A stretch of 64,000 bases of DNA from Nostocoides sp. HKS02. Its GTDB lineage: Bacteria; Actinomycetota; Actinomycetes; Actinomycetales; Dermatophilaceae. Under the pieces are notes generated by a model that had not been told where the DNA came from, made no database searches, and saw nothing but the letters and a program-made list of their open reading frames with translations. Where the stretch lies: NCBI RefSeq assembly GCF_009707485.1, contig NZ_CP046121.1, positions 1,984,001 through 2,048,000 on the forward strand. Reading direction: 5' to 3'. Shown here one piece after another: positions 1 to 9,674 of the stretch; position 1 is the first letter of the stretch; every line of letters begins with the position of its first letter. The position numbers and the translations under genes are program-made.

Positions 1-65
1 TCAGCGGGGCCCAGCCGCCAGCCAAAGGTCGGGATGCCGCTGACCCCGCCCGACCTACGGCGCCG

Positions 66-89
66 GTCCGAACCAGACCGCCAAGACAC
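66..89 (+). repeat. 24-base direct repeat, copy 1
   Basis: These 24 bases match positions 9323-9346 at 22 of 24 places in the same orientation (GTCCGAAC, one variable base, AGACC, one variable base, CCAAGACAC). Flanking sequence is not similar. The pair encloses the GIY-YIG, ribbon-helix-helix, DUF3987 and serine recombinase genes. It could be an old attachment-site pair or chance. Confidence 0.35.
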
Positions 90-149
90 ACCGGCTGAAC
101 GCCGCAGTCTCCGGTCAGCGACGGCCTTCGGGCGTGGTGCCGCACGCAG

Positions 150-184
150 CTCGACCCCGTCACCTTGAGGGTGACGGGGTCGAG
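150..184. terminator. Strong hairpin, 15-bp stem
   Basis: Perfect 15-bp inverted repeat (150-164 and 170-184) around a 5-base loop. No T-run follows on either strand, so a terminator role for the leftward GIY-YIG gene is only a guess; it could also be a binding site. Confidence 0.4.
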
Positions 185-535
185 CCGATGGTGAACTTGC
201 CCACCGGTGCACTTCGATTCCGGGGTGGGTCCAGTTCGGGAACCGGGAATCAGCCGGTTGTGCCCGCATGGTGGTTGCGACGCTGCGCTGCGTCGACGAA
301 CCGCGGGGGTGTCAGGTGACTCTTGCGCCACCTGACATGGAAGGTCCGGCGGTTGGTCGGCACGTCAATCAGGTCGCAGTGTGAACTGGATCACTGTGGT
401 GACCTGCACCTGTGCTTGGTCGGAGACGCGCGTTGTGCGCTCGTGGGATTGAAGGCCCTTCGAGTCGCTGTGGATCAGGGGCCACGCCTGTCCGGAGCCA
501 GGGGATTCCCAGGGCGACGCGTGACTGAGGCAGCT

Positions 536-1411
536 TCATCCGGCGAGGACTTGGGTTGCGTTGGCCCTTGGGGGTATGGGGTGGGCGGCGTCATAGCCGG
601 ACAACGCCACGCCGGTGGGAAGTGTGGTGGCGTGGAAGATGATTCGGCCGCGGTGGGCGACGGCGTGCGCGCGCGGCGAGCCGGTGCGTTGTTCCCGGTC
701 CGCGATGTCGCGTCGAACGCTGCGCCATCTGGTGCTGCCTGCGGATGGGTACCCGTTGGCCTCGAGCCGGGCGCAGAGCTCCATCAGGTCGATGCCGCGG
801 CGTTCGAGCTTGCTGGCTCGTTGGATGATGCGAGTAGCGGCTTCGCGACAGTTCGGAGCCGGCGCTGGCCACGGATTCTCCCAGCACCCGAGTGCGCGGG
901 TCCAGATGAGCTGAGCGATCGTGTCGCCGAGTGTGACGGCGGCCGCCAGACGCTGGGGGGTTAGGCGGGCGGCGGCGGTCTGGGCTGAGCTGTGCGTGTT
1001 GGTGAGGGCGAGGGAGCCCATGTCGGTGGCCAGTCGGGCGATGACGCGTGCTTCGGTGACGGAGAGCTCGTCGGGGTCGTAGGGCTGGCTGCGGTGCAGC
1101 AGGATCATGGCGTGGGGGTCGATGGCCCGCTGGGCGAGCACCCAGTAGCGCCATGAGGTTCCGGCTCGGCCTGTGAGCGCGTCGGACTTGCCGACGTACC
1201 CACCGATGAACGGGCTTTGCGCGGTGGGCGGGAGGTCGATGCGAGGGCCGACGAACGCGTAGAGGGTTGAGCCGTCGACGGCTGCGCGGCGCAGGGCGGC
1301 CGCGAACGGGACCTGGGGTACGAAGTGCAGGACGCCTCCGTCGTGGAGGGGTATCTGCCGGGCGGTGATGTCGGGCAGCGGTCGGTGCGCTACGTGGTCG
1401 AGCGGGTGCAT
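536..1411 (-). CDS. GIY-YIG-like nuclease domain protein
   Basis: The 291-residue protein has a GIY-YIG-like pattern in its first half: Leu-Tyr at 50-51, Gly-Gly-Tyr-Val-Gly-Lys at 70-75, a following Arg (82), a Glu in a helix (120) and an Asn (138), in the order seen in GIY-YIG endonucleases. The C-terminal half is basic and unassigned; it could bind DNA. The start at 1411 is chosen because AGGAGG lies 6 bases upstream, rather than the longer frame to 1537. The gene diverges from the ribbon-helix-helix gene across a 252-base intergenic stretch. A role as a small element-borne nuclease is inference; the remote domain match is by motif only. Confidence 0.5.
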   Translation of the reverse strand: MHPLDHVAHRPLPDITARQIPLHDGGVLHFVPQVPFAAALRRAAVDGSTLYAFVGPRIDLPPTAQSPFIGGYVGKSDALTGRAGTSWRYWVLAQRAIDPHAMILLHRSQPYDPDELSVTEARVIARLATDMGSLALTNTHSSAQTAAARLTPQRLAAAVTLGDTIAQLIWTRALGCWENPWPAPAPNCREAATRIIQRASKLERRGIDLMELCARLEANGYPSAGSTRWRSVRRDIADREQRTGSPRAHAVAHRGRIIFHATTLPTGVALSGYDAAHPIPPRANATQVLAG

Positions 1412-1663
1412 GGGTGTCCTCCTGTCGCTTGGTGTCTGCAATGCAAGGCGACGGGCAGGACAGGGGCTTGATCGGTCAGGCGTGTGACAGGTGCCGGTGG
1501 CGGAGCAGCCGTGAGCGTACGAGGCAGGCGCGGGCATCGGACGTGCCCGGCGGGGTGGCCCGCACTCCGGACTGGCGGGGTGATTGACGTCGCGGGGCAG
1601 ATGAGGACCTTCGGGGTTTCGCCGCGCTAGCGGTTCGATCCCGACACTGCTCTAGGAGAAAGC

Positions 1664-1834
1664 ATGACGATCTACGACGATCGCAATGAGGTGACCATCG
1701 TGGTGCGCCTGCCCGCAAGCCTGCGCGACGCCATCAAGGCCCGCGCCGCCATGGAGGACCGCAGCGTTGCTTCATTGTTGCGCCTCGCTGCCCGTGACTA
1801 CCTGGCGAGCCTGCCTGCGGTGGGGCAGTCATGA
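1664..1834 (+). CDS. Small ribbon-helix-helix (CopG/Arc type) DNA-binding protein
   Basis: A 56-residue protein with the ribbon-helix-helix layout: a beta strand (EVTIVVRLPASL, residues 9-20), then helix A (RDAIKARAAMED) and helix B (SVASLLRLAARDYLAS). The start has a good site (AGGAGA, 5 bases upstream). Its stop overlaps the next start as ATGA, so it is translationally coupled to the DUF3987 gene. Such proteins commonly repress their own operon; that it controls this replication-type module is inference. No toxin partner is seen, since the coupled gene is a large DUF3987 protein. Confidence 0.75.
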   Translation: MTIYDDRNEVTIVVRLPASLRDAIKARAAMEDRSVASLLRLAARDYLASLPAVGQS

Positions 1835-3190
1835 GCATTCGCGTCTGCCCTGGGGACGTCGGGGCACCGGAGGTCATCGACCTGCTTTCCGCTAGCCGGG
1901 AGCGGGATGCGTATGAGCTGCTCGGCCAGCTCCGGCTGGCGCGAATGCTTCGGTTCCGTAAGGAGGAACCTGAGTTCGACCGGACGGCCCTGTACGGGTT
2001 GGCTGGGGAGATTGTTGACGCGGTCGCGCCCCTGACGGAGGCGAGCCCGCCGGCGATGCTGGTGACGCTTGTTGACCAGCGTGGGCGCGATGGTCGGGCG
2101 CGGTGCGTTCGTTCGGGTGGGTTCGCAGCCGCATTACCCGATTCTGTTCTCTCTGGTGATCGGCCGGTCCGGTACTGGGAAGGGTGTGTCGTTGGACGCG
2201 GTGCGACCGGTCCTGCTCGCCGGCGACGACCCCGATGAGCCGTTCTTCAGCTCGCGGGTGCGCAAGGGCTTCCAGTCCGGCGAGGCGCTGGTCCAGGCCG
2301 CGGCCGACCTCGCCCCGCACCAGGGGGCCCACGGGGCTGGAACGGATCCTGGGGGGCTTGATCAGCGGATGCTGGTTGTGGAGTCGGAGTTCGCGAAGGT
2401 GGTGACGATTGCTCAGCGGCAGGGGTCGATCTACTCGACGGTGCTGCGGTCTGCGTGGGATGGGGAGTCGTTGGAGTGCCGGACGCGTCGGGAGAAGCTG
2501 GTGGCGTCGGCGGCGCACGTTGGTGTGATCGGGCACGTGACGCCGGCTGATCTGCACGGCAAGATCGACATGGTCGAGATCGGGAACGGGTTCTTGAACC
2601 GGTTCTTGCTGGCGTGGTCGGCGCCGACCAAGTTGATGGCCACGCCTCGGGTGCTTGAGGAAGCGGTGGTGGCGGGGTTCGGTGCGCGGCTGCGCGGCGC
2701 TGTGGAGTTCGGCCGGTCGGTGGGCGAGTTGACTCGTACCGCGGCGTTCGATGATGCGTGGGCGTCGCTGTACTACGTGCTGCGGCTGAGGCCCACCGGT
2801 GGCCATGTCCTGGATTCGTTGACGGCCCGGGCGGCACCGCACATCCTGCGCCTGGCGATGGTGTTCGCGCTGCTGGATGAGTCGCCCTCGCTGGACGTGC
2901 CGCATCTGCGGGCGGCGGCAGCGCTCTGGGAGTACTGCGAAGCGTCGGCTGCGCACGTGTGGGGTGGCACGCTGGGCAACTCTCGGCTGGACGCCTTGTT
3001 CGACGCGCTGGTCGCGGCCGGCGACAAGGGGCTCACGCGCAGCGAGCTGAATGCGGTGTTCTCGAACAACCTGCCCAGGGGCGCGCTCGATGCGATGGTG
3101 CTCGAGCTGACCGAGCGCGGCTTGGCACAGGCCAAGACCGTCCCGACCGGTGGGCGCCCCCGGGAGGTGCTGACCGCGACGTCACGCTGA
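1831..3190 (+). pseudogene. DUF3987 (primase/helicase-like) protein, broken by a +1 frameshift
   Basis: The first frame runs from ATG 1831 to about codon 80 and the rest continues in the next frame to the TGA at 3188. Removing one base in the CTTGTT at 2068-2073 restores a continuous protein of about 450 residues reading VTLLTSVGAMVGR across the joint, as expected for DUF3987 proteins. A P-loop-like GRSGTGKG follows about 30 residues later, then an LVVESEFAKV segment and a winged-helix-like C-terminus. DUF3987 proteins occur in plasmids and integrative elements and are thought to act in replication. The break could be real decay or an assembly error. The coupled ribbon-helix-helix gene is just upstream. 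Confidence 0.65.
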
Positions 3191-3251
3191 CGAAGAAACG
3201 AAGGAACGAAGAAAGGCCGTGGGTGACTTTCTTCGTTTCTTCGTTTCTTCG
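3191..3251. repeat. Long hairpin built from GAAGAAAC units
   Basis: Immediately after the DUF3987 stop there are two 24-base arms (3191-3214 and 3228-3251) that pair along their whole length with a single G-T wobble around a 13-base loop. Each arm is itself three near-copies of an 8-base unit (CGAAGAAA). The AT-rich, purine-only/pyrimidine-only arms stand out from the GC-rich surroundings. It may terminate transcription, but iterated units beside a replication-type gene also fit a replication or recombination site. Confidence 0.8.
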
Positions 3252-3266
3252 TGCGCTCCCCGATGT

Positions 3267-3548
3267 TCACCGTCCCCCTGCGCGGACGGCGGTCACGCCG
3301 TCTCCCACTCTCTCCGGCACACAGATGACGACGGCATGGGCCTTGTCGACGAGTTGGAGCAGGTCCAGAGGGACCCGCACCTGTCGAACGGCCGGGCCGG
3401 TGAGCCACCACCTGATCAAGTGGATGGATCCGCCGGGAACCGGCGCCTTGGCTCGCGACTTCCAGCACCCCGCTTTGGCGCGAGACTCGGCACACATCAG
3501 CTGCGCCATGCGTCGGGGGTCCCAGTGGACGACGACCTGCCGGAGCAT
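3267..3548 (-). CDS. Small hypothetical protein (weak)
   Basis: A 93-residue frame with fairly normal composition (many Val, Leu, Arg and two Trp at 58-59) opposite to the DUF3987 gene. There is an ATG at 3548 and an in-frame GTG three bases before it, but no clear ribosome binding site. I recognise no family. A plus-strand frame overlaps it but is richer in Pro/Gly/Asp and looks less coding. The remaining 210 bases up to the serine recombinase stop hold nothing I can identify. Confidence 0.3.
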   Translation of the reverse strand: MLRQVVVHWDPRRMAQLMCAESRAKAGCWKSRAKAPVPGGSIHLIRWWLTGPAVRQVRVPLDLLQLVDKAHAVVICVPERVGDGVTAVRAGGR

Positions 3549-3761
3549 CACGTGCTGGACTTCTGGGGAGTCCGCAAGGCGGCTCGGCCATCCGGTGTGA
3601 CCGGGGCGTAGCTCGTCGAATGGTGCGCTCCGCGGCGCGCGACGTGAGTGTCAAACCCGTTCACGGTAGTCAGCTCCACGTAGGTATTGGTGCGGCCGTC
3701 GAAAGAAGTCGGCCCATGGTTTGGGGTGAGGCTGAACCGGTTCCCGTACTTGGTTCTGGGC

Positions 3762-6700
3762 TCACATACGAGCGGCATCGAATGCAGCTTTGACCGACGC
3801 AGGGATTCGGCCGCGGTCTTGGACGTGATAGCCATTCGCATTGGCCCACTTCCGGATAGCAGCGTTCGTGGGGCGCCCGGCACCCACGGGGGTGCATTGC
3901 GGGTGTGTCGTGGCTTGGGACGGAGGGGTGTCGTCCCAGCGCCACATCGCTCCCGGGCCGGCACTTAGGTCAATGTCGCATCCGGGTTTGGGGCAGGAGA
4001 CCCACGCTCCCGTGCGTCGGAGGGCGGTGTCCAGCAGGGGCTCGTAGCTGTCGGGCAGTTTGACGTTGAGCGTGGGTGGGCGCAGGCATGCGCGGCATAC
4101 GACGCTGGAGTGTGCGCCGATGATGGTCTCCGGAAGGAGGAGCACGGCGTCTGCGGTGAGGCTTGGGCAGTCCTTCCAGGGGCAGGGGATGAGTGCGACA
4201 GTGCGCTCGGCTGCCGGCAGGTTGGCGCTGCCCTGGCCGCTCCAGCCGCCGGTGCGAACGAGACTGGCGGGAATGGCGGGTGCCGCGTCAGCAGCGCCAC
4301 GGCGGGACAGCGGGACGCTGAGCTGGCTCGGGTAGCGCGCGGAGACGCCCATCAGGGCTGCGAGGTGGTCGGTGCGCATTGGCGCGGTGGGGTCTGGCAT
4401 GGAACGGAGGATCGTTATGGCGTCTGCGCGGTGGTCTGCGTTGGCGTCGAGCATGGTGGATCGCAGGCCCCACCCGTGTTCCCGTTGGCGGTAGCTGGTG
4501 GTGATGAGCTGGGCATATCCGTCGGGCAGTCCGGCTGGGGGGAGATCGCCCGGGTTGAGGTCGGCCCACAGGCATGCCCTGGCATCGGGCAGGGGGTGCG
4601 CAGTGATGGCGAAACGTAGGCCTTGGTTGGGGATGCGGTGGGTGGCGAGGGTGTCCATGTCGGCCTGTCCGACGGTTCGGACGGTGCCGGTGGCGAGCTT
4701 GTTCGCGCACCATGCGTAGAGCGTGGTCGGCACTGGCCGCGGCCAGGTGAGAGAGCGTGGGGAGGTCGATCCCTTCGTGGAACCACTTGCGGGCCAGCTC
4801 CTGCTTGGCGTCGTGGCGAAGCTCTTTGGCTTGCTTGGTGTTGGGTCGGCTGCGCCGGAGCACCGTATGCCCGGTGGCGTGGACAGGGGTGCCGTCGAGC
4901 CGTCGAATCGTCACGGTGAGGGTGAGGCGGACGGTGGTGGCATCGAGTAGCTCGAGGCGCGTGCTGTCTGCGCCGAGGGCGCTGAGAGCGGTTTGGAGTG
5001 CCTTGGGTGCCGGCCCCGTGGCGTAGGACCCGGTGAGTGCGGCAAGGACGGCTGCGGCGGTGCCGAAGTCAGCTTTGGCGGGCTGTGCGGCGCTGTCTGG
5101 CGCGGGCACGGGTTGAAGGAGTTCTCGTTCAAGGCGTTCCGTGGCGTCAGTCGCGGCCTTCTGGGCCGTGGCCGCGAGTCGCTCGTAGCCTGCGGCCGAG
5201 GTCTCGTCGCCCTCGGCGCGCTTGCGGGCGGCGGACAGCATGAGGGCGTCGCTGTCGGCGAGTTGACTGGAGACCTCGTCGCGAAGCCTGCTCAATGTGC
5301 TGTCCCTTGCGGTTTGCAGGCGGTCGGCCTCAGCCGTATTGCGCGCGGCGGCGTGCATGGGTGAGGCAGTTGGTAGGGGTGCAGCATCCGGGTGGTCGGC
5401 GATGAGCCCAGTGAGGAGCGATTCTGCCAAGGTGGCCCAAGCTTGGTGGAACTCGCGGACGGGCCAGCTGCAGACGCCTTCGCCGTCGGTTGAGTCCATC
5501 GAGTAGATGTTGCCGCGGGCGTTCCGGCGCGACTCCGCATGGGGCTCGCGGCGCCACGTATACCGATCATGGCCGGTGTTGGTGGTGCCGCTGCAGTACA
5601 GCATGTGGCGATGGTGGGTGTCGCTCCAGCGCAGCAGGCCGGAGAACGGGCGCAGAGCGCTTCGGGCTGCACGCTGGCCGGTGGCTTGGCGGCGAGGGCT
5701 GCCTGCGGCTGAACGGATCTGGTCCCATCCCCAGTCGCCCGGTTCGTCGGCCCAGGCCCAGCCAGCGGGAGTGAAGTCGTCCGGGAGCCAGAACTTGAGG
5801 AGGATGTCACGCCAGTCCTCGGGCGGGACGCCCCAGTCCCAGCCGTTGTCTTCGGGGCGGCCGACGTTGATGTCATAGGTGACGTGGCCGAGATCGTCGC
5901 CCGGGTAGCGGGGTTCGAGCCGGTGACCGTCGCCGGGATTGAACTGGCCCGGGGTCACGCCCTTTTCGGTGTGTGCGAGGCGCCCGGTGAGGTAGGCCCG
6001 GATCTTCTCAGGCGTGATGAGCCCACGACCGGCCATCGTCGGATCACGCAGGGCATCAAGGGGTTCACCGATCTCGTCCGCGCCTCGGGCCGTCAGGCCC
6101 GCGGCGCCGCACTCGACCGCGACCGCCTTCCAGGTCGTGATGGCAGGGTCCAGGCATACCGCTGCGATGGTCTGGACCTGCCAGCGCTCGCGCGGGTCCG
6201 GCACTGGGCGGCTGACCGACAGCTTCTTGGGGTCGGCGGTGAGGTTGAACCTCCCCCGACTGTCGGGTTCCGCAGTGGGTGAGTAGCCCCGCGGAAGCGA
6301 GATGGCATTCATCGGCCAGTTGCCGGCTCGGGCCTTGTTGAGCCGGGCAATGAGAAAGCGCCGCGCAGTGTCGTCACGACCGCGTGAGGCGCCGAACGTG
6401 ATCAGGGTCCATTGATCCTTGGCGTTGGGGCCGAGGGCGTCGAATGGACTCCCGGCGGCGTCGACGCGCACATAGGTGCGAGTGAGAGTGTCAAAGATGG
6501 TCCAGGCGAACTGTTCATTTCGCACGATCCGGTCCAGGGCGTGAGCGTGGAGCAAGGGTCGGCCGGCGTGGTCGTGCGGGTTGTCGTGTGCCATTGCCAG
6601 CAGGGCGGCGATGATGGCTTCGGTGACGGCGTTGCGATTCTGCTCGAGGTCGGCCTTAGCCGCCGAAGAGAGCAGGAACAGGAACAGCCATCCGTTTCGC

Positions 6701-7053
6701 GCGAGCCAGCCCCCGACAAGCCGCTTCGTTCCAGGCGCGTACAAGGCATGCATACCGATTCGACGCCGCGCGAGGTCGCCTTCGGGAGTGTTGCGGAACG
6801 CTTCGACGTCTGTGACATGAGCCTTTACCCACGCCGCTTCTGGTTCGCCGAGCAGCCAGTCGAGATCCTTGTCGAGGTTCTGCTGGAACTTGGGGCGGGA
6901 CTCGTCTGAAACTCGGGCGAGCACGGCCCGCCACGGGGTCGTCTGGATCGTCTGTCCGAGCGGGCCCTTGGGGATCGAGGCGTGGAGGGCGTCCCGCATG
7001 GCGTGGGTGAGGGGCGCGATGCTCGGGTGGTAGTTGGTCAGCAGGTGTTGCAT
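3762..7053 (-). pseudogene. Large serine recombinase with C-terminal Lsr2-like domain, frameshifted
   Basis: Start at 7053 has GGAGG upstream. The N-terminus shows serine recombinase catalytic motifs: LARVSDES (Arg47, Ser49) and ALDRIVRN (Asp174, Arg175, Arg178), with a longer insert between them than usual. Then come a recombinase-like domain (LPRGY), a ribbon-like segment whose cysteines are mostly lost, and a long Ala/Glu/Arg coiled coil. Near 4734 the frame ends in Pro/Arg/His nonsense while a shifted frame takes over; one extra T at 4734 explains it. The second part has Cys pairs (CPWKDC, CRAC, CPKPGC) and ends in a sequence typical of the Lsr2 DNA-binding domain (IRKWANANGY..RGRIP..V). 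The restored protein is about 1,096 residues. It likely integrates or excises an element. Confidence 0.6.
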
Positions 7054-7449
7054 GGTGAGCCTCCGTGGGGTTGGTGGCGTGCACCGTGCGGGCCGTTTCA
7101 TTTCTCGCAATGGGGTGGGTTTCAACTCCGAGACTGGGCACCTGGTCTCGGAGTTGCGGACACCGTGGTGCCGCAATCGTTTCCCCCGGTCAGTGGGGTA
7201 TGGCTGACCTGCACTGGGAGCAGTAGGGGCGCAGGCGACTCGATGGCCGCGCAGGTGGCGTCACGGTCCAGCGCGCGCAGGCGCTGGATGTGGGCACGAA
7301 ACTCATCGGTGAAAGTGGACATTCCCGACATCGTCCAGTTCGACGGCCGTCGCGCCGCCAACTCGGGGCGGCGATCGTCGACACAACGCCCGAGCGATGC
7401 GAAGGGTCGGACCCGATCGCATACTGACGTGTCCGACCGGGGCGGCACC
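7054..7449. other. Divergent intergenic region, no gene recognised
   Basis: About 400 bases separate the leftward recombinase from a rightward hypothetical gene. It should hold two divergent promoters and perhaps the recombinase attachment site, which often lies next to such genes. I see no strong palindrome or repeat. Confidence 0.4.
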
Positions 7450-7929
7450 ATGGGCAGCATGGACGTTCCCCCTGGCCCGTGGCATTGGCAGCAGGTCATC
7501 CCCCAGACGGCGCCAGGGTCAGCACCCGAGACGGCGCCGCGCGGCATGGCTTTGGTCGCCTCCGACGGCACGTGGATTCTCTCGGCTGAGTCCGGGTGGG
7601 GCTCCCCGGACGTGCACCCCGCCGCGAAGAGCGTGCTGGCGCGCGCCTGGGTCCTGAGGCCACCGGATGAGTTGGGCGGGTACGCCTTCGACGCGGACCT
7701 GAATGTGGAAGATGACTTCGGCAACAACTGGTCGCTGCTGGAGCGGTCCGAGTTCGACCCCACGGTCATCTACCCGGGTGCGGTGCTATGGGCGGGCCGT
7801 ACCGGCGCGGCCGCGGAAGTCGAGGTGCTGCGGACCGAGTTGTTCCTGGCCCGCGGGGATGTCCTCGTGCTGGTGACGTTCCGGCAGACGGCGATCCGCA
7901 GCCGTGAGGAGGCCCTTGATGGAAGCTGA
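7450..7929 (+). CDS. Hypothetical protein, 159 residues
   Basis: Acidic, Trp-rich protein with no family I recognise and no membrane segment or Cys motif. Start ATG 7450 is chosen because the frame upstream has Arg/Gly/Ser-rich nonsense; an ATG three codons later is equally possible. No strong ribosome binding site is visible. It overlaps the next gene by 11 bases, so the two are probably one operon. Confidence 0.55.
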   Translation: MGSMDVPPGPWHWQQVIPQTAPGSAPETAPRGMALVASDGTWILSAESGWGSPDVHPAAKSVLARAWVLRPPDELGGYAFDADLNVEDDFGNNWSLLERSEFDPTVIYPGAVLWAGRTGAAAEVEVLRTELFLARGDVLVLVTFRQTAIRSREEALDGS

Positions 7930-8413
7930 CCCGCAGCGCTGGGGGCCGGACACAGCCGCCGTCGAGGCGCTACTAGCTCGAGCAGAGAAGCTGACCCAAG
8001 CGCAACGGTTCGATCTGACGCGGGCATACTCGCTGGCTTGCGGTGAGGGTGAGCATGCGCTGCTGATGATGCCGCGCGACTACGCCTGGCAGCGGTTCCA
8101 CGCCGGGTTGGACGAGCACGGGTTGCGGACCGCGTTCGAGGAGTTGTGGAACGGCCTCCGCCCCACCTGGCCTCTGAACCATGCCGGGTGTCTCATCCGG
8201 GACGCTGCCTGCGCGACACTCCTGACCTCAGTGGCCGGACAGGGGTTCTTTCGCAAGTCCGACCTGGACGTGCTCCTCTGCCCGTGGAGAGCAGTCGTTG
8301 ACGCGGATGCGCGGTCTCGGGTGGCGCTGGTCATCGCGCACCGGCACCCGTACGAAGTCAACGAGGACTGGTGGGCGGTCGTCGACGCGGTACTGGCCCC
8401 GTGCGCGAGGTAG
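7919..8413 (+). CDS. Hypothetical protein, 164 residues
   Basis: Starts at ATG 7919 with GAGGAGG 6 bases upstream, inside the end of the preceding gene. The protein looks helical and mixed-charge (LTQAQRFDLTRAYSLACGEG, WQRFHAGLDEHGL, FEELWNGLRP) with no signal peptide. I recognise no domain. Overlap with the upstream gene suggests that the two products work together. Confidence 0.6.
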   Translation: MEADPQRWGPDTAAVEALLARAEKLTQAQRFDLTRAYSLACGEGEHALLMMPRDYAWQRFHAGLDEHGLRTAFEELWNGLRPTWPLNHAGCLIRDAACATLLTSVAGQGFFRKSDLDVLLCPWRAVVDADARSRVALVIAHRHPYEVNEDWWAVVDAVLAPCAR

Positions 8414-8474
8414 TTCGGACGTCCTGGCAGACACTCTGGCCTTCGTGCGGCTCGACAGACGGTCTCGCGCCAGG

Positions 8475-9061
8475 ATGCCGACGGCCGTATGTGAACCCGA
8501 TTGGAAGAACAACCGGATCGCCGGGTCAGGCGGCCTGCCTCGTCATGGGGTTATCGACCGCTGGTCAACGATCGAGCGCTGTCGGGTCCGGTACGTACGG
8601 CAGGCTGTGATTATTGCCCGCGTCCACGCTCTGGCCAGACTCGCAACCGCAGCCCACCTACTCCCCGATGAAGTGTTTCTGACCGTGCTGCGCGAAACAA
8701 CGCCCGTCGTCCTGGCGCATGCCACAACGGTATGTGGGTGTGTCGAGTGTCGGGCCAGCATCCTGGCCGAGATCGAACTAACCGCCAGGAGGGACGTAAA
8801 AGACCTGGACCAGCAGCTACGGACAAACACCGACAAATCGCGGCAGCACATCGTGGCGGCGTTCCGGCTGCGGACGGAACGATCAGGGGTGTGCGCGATC
8901 GCGCTGAAGCTGCAGAGGCGGCGAGAACGGTGTGGGCGGGCTTGGACGACGCCGGGCTGATGACGGCGGTCCTCCTGGCCGAGGAGGGGTGGGTCGGCAC
9001 CAGTGCCGAGCTGGCCAAAACCGCTGCCGCGATTTCGGTCGAGGTGTCGCACACTCGTTGA
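8475..9061 (+). pseudogene. Possible hypothetical gene with a frameshift near 8870-8890
   Basis: One frame reads plausibly up to about 8870 (VIIARVHALARLATAAHLLPDEVFLTVL, then a CVEC pair, then a charged helix). A second frame then continues plausibly (AEAAEAARTVWAGLDDAGLM..) to the stop at 9061. Neither half alone ends sensibly. The start is uncertain (ATG 8475 or GTG 8607) and I recognise no family. Treat it as a low-confidence broken gene. Confidence 0.3.
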
Positions 9062-9322
9062 CTGACACCGTGCCTATTCGACAAGGGGGTCCGGCTCGGC
9101 TCGGACTCCTCCCACGGCTGCGACCTGTGCCAGCTCACTCTTGGAGTCGAACGGCTGCGCAGTGTGTCCACTGAACCCCTAATGAAGCGCTGGGACACCA
9201 ATCCCGTTCACGCGCACGGCGACGCCAAGGGTGGTTATCGCAGGTGGACGTTGACGCGCTGGGGCCGCGCGTCCGGCTGTTTGACGGGGACCGTCGTGCC
9301 CCGGCTCGGCAGGTCCGGGGGT

Positions 9323-9346
9323 GTCCGAACGAGACCACCAAGACAC
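9323..9346 (+). repeat. 24-base direct repeat, copy 2
   Basis: Partner of the copy at 66-89 (22 of 24 identical, same orientation), 9.26 kb away. It lies 60 bases before the small zinc-ribbon gene. Confidence 0.35.
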
Positions 9347-9405
9347 CCAGCCTCCCGCAACACAGGTTGCTTGCGTCCCTGCGCCGAGCCGCGACAGTGC
9401 TCCAA

Positions 9406-9669
9406 ATGAATGAAAACCAAACATCCACCAGTGCCACCGCTCCCTTGATCGCCTGCCCGCAGTGCGGTGCGGCCGACAGACTGGCCAACGTCCAGATCGT
9501 TGAGACTCAGGTCGTGTACCCCCTCACCGTCGGACTTGACTGGGAGATCGAATATGGCAGCCCGCACCGGAAGTACGAGGTCATCGAATCCAGCGAAGCC
9601 GAGTGCACCGGATGCGGGTGGCGAGAGGACTACATGACCTGGCTAGAGGATGCGTCATTGTCCGGCTGA
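9406..9669 (+). CDS. Small zinc-ribbon protein, 87 residues
   Basis: Two Cys pairs, CPQCG near the N-terminus and CTGCGW near residue 70, spaced by about 50 residues that look like beta strands, suggest a single zinc ribbon. Start ATG 9406 gives the compact form; the longer frame from 9244 adds a Pro/Arg-rich stretch that looks non-coding. There is no partner gene close enough to name a function. Confidence 0.55.
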   Translation: MNENQTSTSATAPLIACPQCGAADRLANVQIVETQVVYPLTVGLDWEIEYGSPHRKYEVIESSEAECTGCGWREDYMTWLEDASLSG

Positions 9670-9674
9670 CAAAG

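Larger units (their letters stand above)
1..535. other. No convincing gene; hairpin only
   Basis: The open frames here have skewed, repetitive compositions and no ribosome binding site that I can see. The region holds a strong hairpin (150-184) and one copy of a 24-base near-repeat (66-89). It lies downstream of the leftward GIY-YIG gene. Confidence 0.5.

Noticed and set aside
134..964. Two plus-strand open frames (61 and 213 codons) at the left edge
   Set aside because: Gly/Arg/Ser-rich products without ribosome binding sites; the second runs opposite to the better-supported GIY-YIG gene.
2060..2075. Programmed +1 frameshift of the prfB type in the DUF3987 gene
   Set aside because: CTT is present, but there is no following stop codon or Shine-Dalgarno-like stimulator, and re-pairing on TTG would be poor. 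A simple insertion explains it.
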